64,000 nucleotides of DNA from NCBI GenBank assembly GCA_045633565.1, contig JAZQYO010000007.1, forward strand, positions 135,939 to 199,938. Reading direction: 5' to 3'. The notes below the pieces were generated by a model. That model searched no databases, had not been told where the DNA came from, and worked only from the letters and a program-made list of their open reading frames with translations. The DNA comes from RGIG7450 sp045633565 (GTDB lineage Bacteria; Bacillota; Clostridia; RUG12999). The position numbers and the translations under genes were made by a program. Of the stretch, positions 53,098-60,838 are shown in pieces. Within the stretch, counting starts at the first letter, position 1. The number at the start of each line of letters is the position of its first letter.

Positions 53098-53151
53098 ACA
53101 TAGGTTTTTCCTATGTTTTTGTATGCTCCTACACAAAACGTGTAGGAGCAT
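53098..53151. terminator. Pair of hairpins downstream of DUF1643 gene
   Basis: Stem ACATAGG/CCTATGT (53098-53116) with a plus-strand T5 tail, and stem ATGCTCCTACA/TGTAGGAGCAT (53123-53151). The second starts 10 bases after the DUF1643 stop on the minus strand but has no T run in that direction. Confidence 0.5.
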
Positions 53152-53160
53152 TTGTTATAT

Positions 53161-53685
53161 TCAACCCGGGAAGTTGAATTTCTCAAGAATCCAGTTACTA
53201 CGGATACTAGGAGTAAGTGGATGTAAGCCGGTTCTTATTCCGTCGGATATAATATACAGCTTGTCATTGTATGGCACAAGCAAATTAAGAACTTCACAAA
53301 CTCGTTCTTCAATCTTTTCGTTGCTATTTGAGGCCTTCCCCCAGGCTAGTATCGTTATGGAACTTGATTCGACCGATTTTAGAATGTATGTATCGTTTTC
53401 TTTGTCGTTAAGGTCTTTGGTTGGTTCGGTAAATCTTAACTTAGTGGTTAACTTAGAGTAAAGATTAAGTATTTCTACGCCTCCGACACCTTCTATCTTT
53501 GCTACGTTATTTACCACCAACGAAGTTGTGGTATCGGTTATGATGTTATCTGCCATGCAAGGATTCAGCATTATAACCGTCGCTGTGGGTTTATCTTTGT
53601 CCCATACACGTTTCCATAGGAGCCTGTGTGTTCTGTCGTCGTTAAAAACGGATTCACATTTTATAGTGGTCTTCTCTGTAATCAT
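53161..53685 (-). CDS. DUF1643 domain-containing protein
   Basis: 174 residues. The DUF1643 pattern is clear: RLLWKRVWDKDKPTATVIMLNPCMAD, DTTTSLVVNNVAKIEGVGGVEILNLY and a WGKAS segment near residue 115. The family is common on phages and mobile elements and has no known function. The ATG at 53685 has AAGGAGGAT upstream. 2 bases after the stop of the preceding gene, so part of the same minus-strand operon. Confidence 0.85.
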   Translation of the reverse strand: MITEKTTIKCESVFNDDRTHRLLWKRVWDKDKPTATVIMLNPCMADNIITDTTTSLVVNNVAKIEGVGGVEILNLYSKLTTKLRFTEPTKDLNDKENDTYILKSVESSSITILAWGKASNSNEKIEERVCEVLNLLVPYNDKLYIISDGIRTGLHPLTPSIRSNWILEKFNFPG

Positions 53686-53687
53686 AA

Positions 53688-54083
53688 TTAAATATCCTCC
53701 TTAAAATTAACATCAACAATTTTGTTTTCTTCTCTAGCTTTCGGCAATGCCCCGATTATGACGTCAGGAGCATCGTCAACTGACATAATAAGTACAACTG
53801 CATACTCTGTACTGGTTAAGTATATTGCGGCACAAATATCATTTCCGAACAGTTCGGCATATTCTAGGATGAACTCCTCGTAGTTGAAATGCTTCTTGAT
53901 ATCATCGATGGTTGTTCCCGGAGTTGCATACAGAACATACCCGCCATAATCGTGGTCTATATCTCGGTTCTCGCCATATTCTGCCGACAGGATGTTTGTA
54001 AACTTTGATATGGCAGATTTGGAGTTGTCTGATAGTGCGGGGATATCATTCATACCTTTAACATTTCCTATCTTGTAAATCAT
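53688..54083 (-). CDS. Hypothetical protein
   Basis: 131 residues from ATG 54083, which has AAGGAGGG 6 bases upstream; a longer in-frame ATG at 54131 lies within the previous gene and lacks a site. Mixed alpha/beta, acidic, no family recognised. Features such as NFKEDI at the end and HFNYEEFILEYAELFGNDICAAIYL are typical of small soluble element-encoded proteins. It sits between DUF3846 and DUF1643 genes. Confidence 0.65.
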   Translation of the reverse strand: MIYKIGNVKGMNDIPALSDNSKSAISKFTNILSAEYGENRDIDHDYGGYVLYATPGTTIDDIKKHFNYEEFILEYAELFGNDICAAIYLTSTEYAVVLIMSVDDAPDVIIGALPKAREENKIVDVNFKEDI

Positions 54084-54096
54084 CTTTCGACCCTCC

Positions 54097-54504
54097 TTAA
54101 TATGCCCTGAACCCAAATATAAAGGAGTCATCCGCGTCTTGGTGGGTTAATATTTCTATTTTGCTGAAATATTCTGTGTAGTACTTGATGGCTGACTCGG
54201 AAAGTGATGCTAAATCACCATCCTTGGTTTGGCCGGTTATGTAAAAAGTACCACAGATAATATCGTTGCCGACTCTGCGGTTAGGTGGAAGGTTTATAAG
54301 CTTGCCTTCCTCGTTGCATAGCAAACAAACGTATTCTCCTTGATAGCCTAATTGATTACCCACTTCAATGATTTCTATGAGTCCTATATTCTCGGCTTCA
54401 ATAGAAACAGCCTTTTGTAATTCCTCAAGTTCGTTAATAAGTGTACAGATACAAGGCTTCTTTAAAGGCTCCACCTTTAAAACTGTGATTTCTTTGTTTT
54501 TCAT
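54097..54504 (-). CDS. DUF3846 domain-containing protein
   Basis: 135 residues. ITVLKVEPLKKPCICTLINELEELQKAV followed by VCLLCNEEGKLINLPPNRRV and IICGTFYITG is the DUF3846 signature. These proteins are widespread on Clostridia plasmids, conjugative elements and phages; function unknown. The ATG at 54504 is preceded by TTGGAGGA. A terminator-like hairpin sits directly upstream of the ribosome binding site, so expression may be attenuated. First gene of this operon. Confidence 0.85.
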   Translation of the reverse strand: MKNKEITVLKVEPLKKPCICTLINELEELQKAVSIEAENIGLIEIIEVGNQLGYQGEYVCLLCNEEGKLINLPPNRRVGNDIICGTFYITGQTKDGDLASLSESAIKYYTEYFSKIEILTHQDADDSFIFGFRAY

Positions 54505-54533
54505 TTTGATGTTCCTCCAAAAAATAAAAAGAT

Positions 54534-54561
54534 ATCCATAGCGGCTTTCGCCACTATGGAT
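54534..54561 (-). promoter_or_regulatory. Leader hairpin/attenuator upstream of DUF3846 gene
   Basis: On the minus strand a stem of about 11 bp (ATCCATAG... with ...CTATGGAT) is followed by two T runs, then the GGAGGA site and ATG. The remaining 54562-54899 gap holds a TTACATT/AATGTAA inverted repeat (54596-54615) and the divergent cargo promoter; no gene is seen. Confidence 0.5.
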
Positions 54562-54814
54562 TCATAAAAATAATATATATTTATTTTTGAGGACTTTACA
54601 TTAAAAGTAATGTAATTACTATCTGTTCGGGTCGTTAAGCAAAGACTGGAGAGAGCCACACTTGTCGAGGAATGGATTATGATACGGGGGAGCAAATTTG
54701 TGGCAACGTTAATGATGTGCGTATGCAAATTAGTATGGAAGGGACAATTCTCTTTTTATCTAAATGATAGCGATTGCATGTTATATGCAAAGTGATGAAA
54801 AAATTTAATAGTTA

Positions 54815-54843
54815 TTGCAAACATATGAAAACTATGATATAAT
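54815..54843 (+). promoter_or_regulatory. Sigma-A promoter of CHAP/SH3-repeat cargo operon
   Basis: TTGCAA (54815-54820), 17-bp spacer, TATAAT (54838-54843). Confidence 0.7.
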
Positions 54844-54899
54844 TTCCATTATATAGCATTTCTCGTTATATGGTAAGAGAAAAGAAGGGAGACTTATAA

Positions 54900-57845
54900 A
54901 TGAAAATTTGTTCAAGGATTATTTCGTTAATGCTTATCGCAGTTTTATTAATCTCAACATTAAGCATAACTGCTCTTGCCGTTTCAGGATATTACGAAAC
55001 AGCAAAAGCAAATGTTCCGGTGTGGAGTGAAGCAAGCTCAAAATCAACCAAAGTCAAGACCATCGCTAACAAAGGAACTGTTGTATATATTACGTCTTCA
55101 AAAATCAATTCTTCCTTAAATCTTTGGTATAAAACTTCAGACGGAAACTGGATTTACAGCGAAAACCTAACAAGCCACTCGCATTCTTATTCTGGCGGAA
55201 TATGTAGCAAATGCAGTTACGAATGGCAATACTCTTTGAGTAGCCTGTCAGGAACATATATTGTATCAAGTACAGATGGAGCAAAGATATGGAGTAGACC
55301 ATATTCTAACAACTCAAGTCATATCAAAACCGCTTCATACGGAACAAAAATTTCTGTTGTTGGTAAAACGACAAACCAAGCGGGGAATATTTGGTATAAA
55401 ACATCTGATGGTTATTGGGTATATAGCGGAAATGTTAAGAAAGATGAACATACACATGTTGCAACCGTATGTGGCTCAACAAAATCCTCCACATGCACTG
55501 TTAAAGATAATACATATCATAACATAATAATTGTATATGATGAATATTGTTCTTGTGGACAAGTTGTGAAGCAAAACGTAAAAAATACAACGCAAGAAAA
55601 GCATTCTTATTCTGGCGGGATATGTAGCAAATGCAACTTTGAGTGGGAATATTCGGTAAAGAAAATGAACGAGACAAAATATCAGGTAATCTCGACAGAT
55701 GGAGCGAAAATATGGAGTAGGCCATATTCTAACAACTCAAAACATATAAAGACGCTGAATAAAGGGGCATATCTAACGATAGTTGCAAAAACAACAAACC
55801 AAGCAGACAATCTTTGGTATAAAACGTCTGATGGCTATTGGGTTTATAGTGGAAATGTAGCAGAAGCGACTCATTTTCATGAATTGGGTTACTATGGGAA
55901 GGTTAAGTCAACTTCATACGAACAAAACAATGCAACATATCACGATGTGGTCGAAACATATGATGCGTTTTGTTATTGTGATGAAATTATAAAAAAGAAT
56001 ATAAAAGAAACATCTAAAGAAAAGCACACTTATTCTGGCGGGATATGTAGCAAATGTAATTATGAATGGAAATATTCGGTGGAAAAACTGAACGAAACAA
56101 AATATGAGGTAACCTCGGCGGATGGAGCGAAAATATGGAGTAGACCATATTCTAACAACTCAAAACATATAAAGACGCTGAATAAAGGGGCATATCTAAC
56201 GATAGTTGCAAAAACAACAAACCAAGCAGACAACCTTTGGTATAAAACATCTGATGGTTATTGGGTTTATAGTGGCAATGTAAAAAAAGCTTCTTCGAAT
56301 GAGAATTCTTCAATTCATGAGCATATCGCAAATGCAACGAAAAAAACATCTGTAGATTATGAAAAATCAAACAAAACTTATCACAATGTTATTAGCACAT
56401 ATGATGTGTTATGCTCATGTGGAAGTGTAATAGAGAGTGGCTCTAAAGCTACAGAGAAAGAAGAACATTCTTATTCTGGCGGAATATGTAGTAAGTGCGA
56501 TTACGAATGGCAATACTCTGTGAGTGACCTATCTGGAACATATATTGTATCAAATGCAGATGGAGCAAAAATATGGAGCCGGCCGTATTCTAACAACTCA
56601 AATCATATTAAAACGTTAGAAAAAGGCACATCCATTTCGATTGTTGGCAAAACAACAAACCAAGCGGGGAATGTTTGGTACAAAACATTTGATGGCTATT
56701 GGGTTTATAGCGATAATGTTACTAAGAACAACCACAAACATCAGGCGGTTTCTTGTGGGGAAATAAAAAGTACGACATATACAAAAAAGAACTCAACTTA
56801 TCATACGTTCACACAAATATACGATGAATATTGTTCTTGCGGAGAAATAGCAACGACAAATAAGAAATTAGCAACAGACGAAAAACATAGTTTTTCAGGA
56901 GACACATGCACTGTTTGTAGTTACACATACGAAACTAAAATTACAACTATTAATAAAACAATGTATGTAGTTAAAAACAATGCTCCTGTTAGAAAAAACT
57001 ATTATGATAAAAATAGCGAAGTTATAAAAACGCTGAATGTCGATACCGCGGTTAAGGTAGTTAAATCTGTTAAAAATGCGTTTGGAAACACCTGGTATCA
57101 GACTGAAGACGGTTTTTATATATATGGTGGTAATTTAACAACTACTGCGCCAAAAAAATATACAGTAAAGTTTGAGGCAAATGGCGGAACTAACGTGCCT
57201 GGAACTATAACTACAACGGCAAATACCGCCCCGCGAGTTCCCTCCTCGCCTATTCCTGTAAGAGATGGTTATTACTTTGTGGGCTGGGCAACATCGAAAT
57301 CTGCTAAAAAAGCAGATTATCAACCAGGAAGCGGATTGCCGTCTGGTAAAAATATTACACTTTATGCTTTATGGGAAGTGAAAGCTTCACAATCTGATGG
57401 TCAGTTGCTATCAAAATATGCGTTAACATTCTCGGGAAAAACGAGAAAAGAATGCGTGGAAAACGGTTTATCAATCAGCAATGCCGCATGGTGTGCAATG
57501 TTCGTAAGTGCTTGTGCACAAAATTTGGGGTATGGTGATATAATACCGTACAGCACAAATACAGGCGATCTGCATGATGCTATAATTGATGCAGGAGGGG
57601 AAGAGGTTTCAACTCCACAGCCTGGTGATGTTGTTTTTTGGAAAGGAACGTGGGGTAGATATGCACACACAGGAATTGTCTGCGAAGCTACTGATACACA
57701 CATATACATAGTACATGGTAATTGGCATTGTTCAAGAGAGGTCTCGTGCGTATGCTCGCCAGTTAATTGCAAGTATTGCAAGTCAAGTGTTAATTATAAA
57801 GACAGTGAAGATATTGCGGTTTATGTGCGCCCTAACTGGCATTAA
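54900..57845 (+). CDS. Secreted multi-repeat SH3-like protein with InlB-type repeat and CHAP amidase domain
   Basis: 981 residues. Signal peptide 1-27; an SH3-like unit (30-90); then about 140-residue repeats starting near residues 94, 234, 375, 521 and 661, each with HSYSGGICSKC-like Cys pair, SH3b core (DGAKIWSRPYSNNS ... YWVYSGNV) and a second Cys pair (YCSCG). The fifth is degenerate. An InlB B-repeat/Flg_new module (753-821) is followed by a CHAP domain with Cys865 (AAWCAMFVSA), His923 (YAHTGIV) and late HGNW. CHAP enzymes cleave peptidoglycan; the repeats likely bind wall, four paired Cys per unit possibly zinc. The ATG follows AAGGGAG. Cargo of the mobile element, cotranscribed with the SLH gene. 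Confidence 0.85.
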   Translation: MKICSRIISLMLIAVLLISTLSITALAVSGYYETAKANVPVWSEASSKSTKVKTIANKGTVVYITSSKINSSLNLWYKTSDGNWIYSENLTSHSHSYSGGICSKCSYEWQYSLSSLSGTYIVSSTDGAKIWSRPYSNNSSHIKTASYGTKISVVGKTTNQAGNIWYKTSDGYWVYSGNVKKDEHTHVATVCGSTKSSTCTVKDNTYHNIIIVYDEYCSCGQVVKQNVKNTTQEKHSYSGGICSKCNFEWEYSVKKMNETKYQVISTDGAKIWSRPYSNNSKHIKTLNKGAYLTIVAKTTNQADNLWYKTSDGYWVYSGNVAEATHFHELGYYGKVKSTSYEQNNATYHDVVETYDAFCYCDEIIKKNIKETSKEKHTYSGGICSKCNYEWKYSVEKLNETKYEVTSADGAKIWSRPYSNNSKHIKTLNKGAYLTIVAKTTNQADNLWYKTSDGYWVYSGNVKKASSNENSSIHEHIANATKKTSVDYEKSNKTYHNVISTYDVLCSCGSVIESGSKATEKEEHSYSGGICSKCDYEWQYSVSDLSGTYIVSNADGAKIWSRPYSNNSNHIKTLEKGTSISIVGKTTNQAGNVWYKTFDGYWVYSDNVTKNNHKHQAVSCGEIKSTTYTKKNSTYHTFTQIYDEYCSCGEIATTNKKLATDEKHSFSGDTCTVCSYTYETKITTINKTMYVVKNNAPVRKNYYDKNSEVIKTLNVDTAVKVVKSVKNAFGNTWYQTEDGFYIYGGNLTTTAPKKYTVKFEANGGTNVPGTITTTANTAPRVPSSPIPVRDGYYFVGWATSKSAKKADYQPGSGLPSGKNITLYALWEVKASQSDGQLLSKYALTFSGKTRKECVENGLSISNAAWCAMFVSACAQNLGYGDIIPYSTNTGDLHDAIIDAGGEEVSTPQPGDVVFWKGTWGRYAHTGIVCEATDTHIYIVHGNWHCSREVSCVCSPVNCKYCKSSVNYKDSEDIAVYVRPNWH

Positions 57846-57856
57846 TAGGAGGAAAA

Positions 57857-58549
57857 ATGAAAAAATATATTTCTTTATTACTCTCGGTTTTGATGGCTCT
57901 GAGTTTGTTTCTTTCGTCATATGCTCACTATGTTGTTGGCGGAATAAATAATTTTGAACAAAGACTGTTTTATGATGAAAAACAATTTTCTGATGTTGAT
58001 AAAAATGATTGGTATTATGAAAATATAAGATCTGTTTATCAATTCGGATTAATGCAAGGGAAGGGCAATAATGTTTTTGATGTCAGCGGTCAAATTACAA
58101 TTGCAGAAACGTTGGCTATCGCAATGAGAATACATAGTATTTACTATGTTGGTTTTGTTCCTGAATATCCTGTGGAAAGTGGATATGAATGGTATAGTCC
58201 GTGCGTTAATTATGCAAAAGAAAATTCTTTGATAATTAAAGGATATGAGGATTACGAGGTACCGATAACTCGTTCGGAGTTTGTAAAGATTCTTGCAAAA
58301 TCTATTGATAAGGTTGATTTTGATGAAATAAACTATGTTGAAGACAGAGTGATTCCGGATGTGTCTAAAAAATCGTCGTACTATGACGAGGTGTATATGT
58401 TGTACAAAGCAGGAGTAATAGCAGGAACTGATTCGGTAGGAACTTTTTCACCAGATTCCACGATAACTCGTGCTGAAGCTGCGACAATTGTAACAAGAAT
58501 AATAGACAAAAACTTGCGTAGAAAATTCATATTAACTGGGAATAATTAG
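57857..58549 (+). CDS. Secreted SLH-domain protein of the element
   Basis: 230 residues. Signal peptide about 1-23, then three SLH modules nearly filling the protein: FSDVDKNDWYYENIRSVYQFGLMQG, the middle module ending ITRSEFVKILAKS, and YMLYKAGVIAGTDSVGTFSPDSTITRAEAATIV. With almost no other domain it may be an adaptor that anchors a partner to the wall; the upstream CHAP protein is the obvious candidate (11-base gap, same operon). AGGAGGA precedes the ATG. No clear terminator follows before the att region. Confidence 0.85.
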   Translation: MKKYISLLLSVLMALSLFLSSYAHYVVGGINNFEQRLFYDEKQFSDVDKNDWYYENIRSVYQFGLMQGKGNNVFDVSGQITIAETLAIAMRIHSIYYVGFVPEYPVESGYEWYSPCVNYAKENSLIIKGYEDYEVPITRSEFVKILAKSIDKVDFDEINYVEDRVIPDVSKKSSYYDEVYMLYKAGVIAGTDSVGTFSPDSTITRAEAATIVTRIIDKNLRRKFILTGNN

Positions 58550-58660
58550 TTGATGCCTTTTTGTAACAAAAGTTTTTATTCATAATTCATCGCGGAATCG
58601 TTTCTATGCGGTGGGCATTAAGCGAAGGATATTAACCCAAGCCTTAACCCAAGCCGACTT

Positions 58661-58670
58661 TGAGCCGACC
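58661..58670 (+). repeat. Candidate integrase arm-type site, right end
   Basis: TGAGCCGACC in the same orientation as 48200-48209, next to a tandem TAACCCAAGCC pair (58632-58655) and an AAGCCGAC copy. About 95 bases inside the right attachment site. Confidence 0.45.
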
Positions 58671-58721
58671 AATAAACTTCGACTAGATGGGAATACTTCG
58701 GCAATAGAAAAGACTAAAACA

Positions 58722-58762
58722 GAAAAGCAAAAACCTCGTAATCATATAGATTACGAGGTTTT
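58722..58762 (-). terminator. Element-supplied terminator for tRNA-fMet
   Basis: Minus strand 13-bp stem AAAACCTCGTAAT with ATTACGAGGTTTT and a T-rich tail, starting 5 bases past the CCA end of the intact tRNA. It replaces the terminator displaced to 48048-48075. Confidence 0.8.
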
Positions 58763-58764
58763 AG

Positions 58765-58843
<79 letters not shown>

Positions 58844-58852
58844 ATATAAAAA

Positions 58853-58941
58853 TGGTGCTCGAGACCGGAATCGAACCGGTACGGGGGTTAAATCCCGCAG
58901 GATTTTAAGTCCTGTGCGTCTGCCAGTTCCGCCACTCGAGC
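58853..58941 (-). tRNA. tRNA-Leu (TAA)
   Basis: 89-nt class II tRNA with GCTCGAG acceptor, long variable arm, anticodon TAA, encoded CCA. Upstream of tRNA-fMet in one transcript. Confidence 0.95.
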
Positions 58942-59020
58942 GAATGTTCCCAGCAAAGCGTTTTTCGATTCTGCCTCTAATGCAGTCTCTTGAAAAGATG
59001 TTTTTCTGAGAGCATAAATT

Positions 59021-59049
59021 ATTATAGCACAGGAAACAGACTTTGTCAA
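59021..59049 (-). promoter_or_regulatory. Sigma-A promoter of tRNA-Leu/tRNA-fMet
   Basis: Minus strand TTGACA (59049-59044), 17-bp spacer, TATAAT (59026-59021). The rest of the 58942-59271 gap is AT-rich, with the divergent rpmG promoter and no gene. Confidence 0.85.
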
Positions 59050-59162
59050 TACATTTTTGTAAAAACACTGTAGGAATACGGAGAGATATATATTATAATA
59101 TATGTAGAAATTGTGCAAATATACCAAAAATAAAAGATTTTTCAAAATCTTAAAAAAACTAT

Positions 59163-59190
59163 TGACAATCGGGGTGGATTGTGGTACAAT
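59163..59190 (+). promoter_or_regulatory. Sigma-A promoter of rpmG-secE-nusG operon
   Basis: TTGACA (59163-59168), 16-bp spacer, TACAAT (59185-59190). Confidence 0.75.
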
Positions 59191-59271
59191 GGATTATACC
59201 TTGGCATAGGCTCTTTTTTTTTCGACAATTCAGATAAAGCCGTAGCCTGAAACTAAAAGGAGGATACAGCA

Positions 59272-59421
59272 ATGAGAGTTAAAATCACACTTGCTTGCGG
59301 TGAATGTAAACAGAGAAATTACGACACCATGAAAAATAAGAAAAACGATCCTGACAGACTGGAAATGAAAAAGTACTGCAGGTTCTGCAAAAAACACACA
59401 ATGCACAAGGAAACAAAATAA
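59272..59421 (+). CDS. rpmG: 50S ribosomal protein L33
   Basis: 49 residues, a zinc-type (C+) L33: ACGECKQRNY and YCRFCKKHT supply the two CxxC pairs. The start MRVKITLACGECKQRNYDT is canonical. AGGAGGAT lies 7 bases before the ATG. First gene of the rpmG-secE-nusG-rplK-rplA block, as in most Firmicutes. Confidence 0.95.
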   Translation: MRVKITLACGECKQRNYDTMKNKKNDPDRLEMKKYCRFCKKHTMHKETK

Positions 59422-59462
59422 TTTTCCCCGTGTAAAAAGTAGCCGAAAGGACGGAATCTTTT

Positions 59463-59675
59463 ATGGCAGACAAAAAAGAAAAAGCAAAATTTGGCACCAG
59501 AATTGCAAACTGGTTCCGTGGTGTTAAATCCGAACTTAAAAAAATAATATGGCCTACACCTAATAAGATTGCAAAAGATACCGGTATTGTTATCATTACT
59601 GTTGTTATCGTAGCAGCTTTTCTTTCAGTGCTTAACTGGGTATTCCATTTAGGTATTGAAAAACTGCTTGGCTAA
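59463..59675 (+). CDS. secE: Preprotein translocase subunit SecE
   Basis: 70 residues, single-helix bacterial SecE that stabilises SecY in the translocon. The amphipathic segment FRGVKSELKKIIWPTPNKI precedes one C-terminal membrane helix (IVIITVVIVAAFLSVLNWVF). GAAAGGACGG precedes the ATG. 47 bases to nusG. Confidence 0.95.
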   Translation: MADKKEKAKFGTRIANWFRGVKSELKKIIWPTPNKIAKDTGIVIITVVIVAAFLSVLNWVFHLGIEKLLG

Positions 59676-59682
59676 TCTTATA

Positions 59683-59716
59683 AGGAAGGAGAAAAGCGGC
59701 GCAGTTCCGCTTTTTT
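59683..59716 (+). promoter_or_regulatory. Shine-Dalgarno plus hairpin before nusG
   Basis: GGAAGGAG at 59683-59690 is separated from the nusG ATG (59723) by a stem AAGCGG/CCGCTT (59694-59712) with a T6 tail. Folding would bring the site near the start; alternatively the stem acts as a partial terminator. Confidence 0.45.
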
Positions 59717-59722
59717 GAGCGT

Positions 59723-60241
59723 ATGGCTGAAGTTGCAAAATGGTATGTTATACATACCTACTCGGGTTATGAGAAGAAGGTAGAAACCAACATTGCAAAG
59801 CTTATAGAAAACCGTGGTCTGCAGGAGCAGATTACAGATATAAGAGTTCCTGAAGAGGTGTCGGTTGACCCTGAAACCAAAAAAGAAAGCAAGAGAAAGC
59901 TTTTCCCGGGTTATGTATTTATAAAGATGGTTATGTCTGATGACGCATGGCACGATATTAAAAATATTCGTGGCGTTACAGGCTTTGTCGGCCCCGAATC
60001 CAAACCGGTCGCTTTAACCGAAGAAGAACTCCAGAGCATGAAGCTTGAAGTGAAACCGGTTAATATTGACTTTGCTGAAGGAGATACAGTCAGAATTATT
60101 GACGGACCTTTAAACGGATATCTGGGTAAAGTTATGGAACTTAAAGCTGACAAGAGCAAGGTTAAGCTTTCTGTTGACCTGTTTATGGGAAGAGAAACAG
60201 AGGTAGACCTTGAAATTGGTCAGGTAGAAGTTTTAGATTAG
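59723..60241 (+). CDS. nusG: Transcription termination/antitermination factor NusG
   Basis: 172 residues. NGN domain (AKWYVIHTYSGYEKKVETN, then KLFPGYVFIKMVM and GVTGFVGPESKPVAL) and C-terminal KOW domain (GDTVRIIDGPLNGYLGKV). It binds RNA polymerase and couples it to Rho or ribosomes. There is no close ribosome binding site; the strong GGAAGGAG lies 32 bases upstream behind a hairpin. Confidence 0.96.
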   Translation: MAEVAKWYVIHTYSGYEKKVETNIAKLIENRGLQEQITDIRVPEEVSVDPETKKESKRKLFPGYVFIKMVMSDDAWHDIKNIRGVTGFVGPESKPVALTEEELQSMKLEVKPVNIDFAEGDTVRIIDGPLNGYLGKVMELKADKSKVKLSVDLFMGRETEVDLEIGQVEVLD

Positions 60242-60272
60242 TATGGCTTCCGCTTCTAAAGCGGATTGTTAT

Positions 60273-60312
60273 AGTGGGAGGATGTAAATTTTCATGCATC
60301 TGCCATCACCAC
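60273..60312 (+). promoter_or_regulatory. Possible L1-binding autoregulatory site, upstream of rplK
   Basis: GTGGGAGG (60274-60281) pairs with a distal CCAC (60309-60312) around an internal stem, the pattern of the L1 mRNA target that mimics 23S rRNA. A related arrangement precedes rplA. Confidence 0.45.
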
Positions 60313-60337
60313 ATTGTTTATTAAGGAGGCGTAAAAC

Positions 60338-60763
60338 ATGGCTCAGAAAATAGCAGGTTTTATTAAATTACAGATTCCTGCGGGCAAAGCTACTCCGGCA
60401 CCCCCGGTTGGTCCTGCCCTGGGTCAGCATGGTGTTAACATCATGCAGTTCTGTAAGGAATTCAACGAAAAAACCGCTAAGGATGCAGGTCTTATCATAC
60501 CTGTAGTAATTACTGTTTTTGCTGACAGATCTTTCTCATTCATCACAAAGACTCCGCCGGCAGCAGTTCTTCTGAAAAAAGCTTGTAAGCTTGAAAAAGC
60601 AAGTGGCGTACCTAACAAAACAAAGGTTGCTACAATTTCAAAAGCTGATGTACAGGCTATTGCGGAAACAAAAATGGCTGACCTTAACGCAGCTAACATC
60701 GAAACTGCAATGAGCATGATTGCGGGAACAGCTCGCAGCATGGGTATTGTTGTTGAAGACTAA
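60338..60763 (+). CDS. rplK: 50S ribosomal protein L11
   Basis: 141 residues, normal length. GFIKLQIPAGKATPAPPVGPALGQHGVNIM is the canonical L11 N-terminal domain that contacts the GTPase centre; the C-terminal rRNA-binding part ends TARSMGIVVED. Part of the stalk base with L10 and L7/L12. AAGGAGGCG site before the ATG. Confidence 0.97.
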   Translation: MAQKIAGFIKLQIPAGKATPAPPVGPALGQHGVNIMQFCKEFNEKTAKDAGLIIPVVITVFADRSFSFITKTPPAAVLLKKACKLEKASGVPNKTKVATISKADVQAIAETKMADLNAANIETAMSMIAGTARSMGIVVED

Positions 60764-60786
60764 TTGGGACTAGACCCTTTAAAACT

Positions 60787-60822
60787 GTGGGAGGAAGACT
60801 AAAAGGTCTTTCGTAAAACCAC
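60787..60822 (+). promoter_or_regulatory. Possible L1-binding autoregulatory site, upstream of rplA
   Basis: GTGGGAGG (60787-60794), internal stem AAGAC..GTCTT, and CCAC (60819-60822), ending just before the rplA ribosome binding site. Position and shape fit feedback control of rplA by L1. Confidence 0.5.
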
Positions 60823-60838
60823 TTAGGAGGTAAAAATA

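Noticed and set aside
54501..54728. 75-codon minus-strand ORF upstream of the DUF3846 gene
   Set aside because: It covers the leader hairpin and an operator-like palindrome, has no ribosome binding site, and its product looks random.
54900..57500. Regular DNA repeats every 420-440 bases, considered as a repeat array or CRISPR-like locus
   Set aside because: The repeats are in-frame protein modules, far too long and too widely spaced for CRISPR. No CRISPR array or cas gene was seen in the window.
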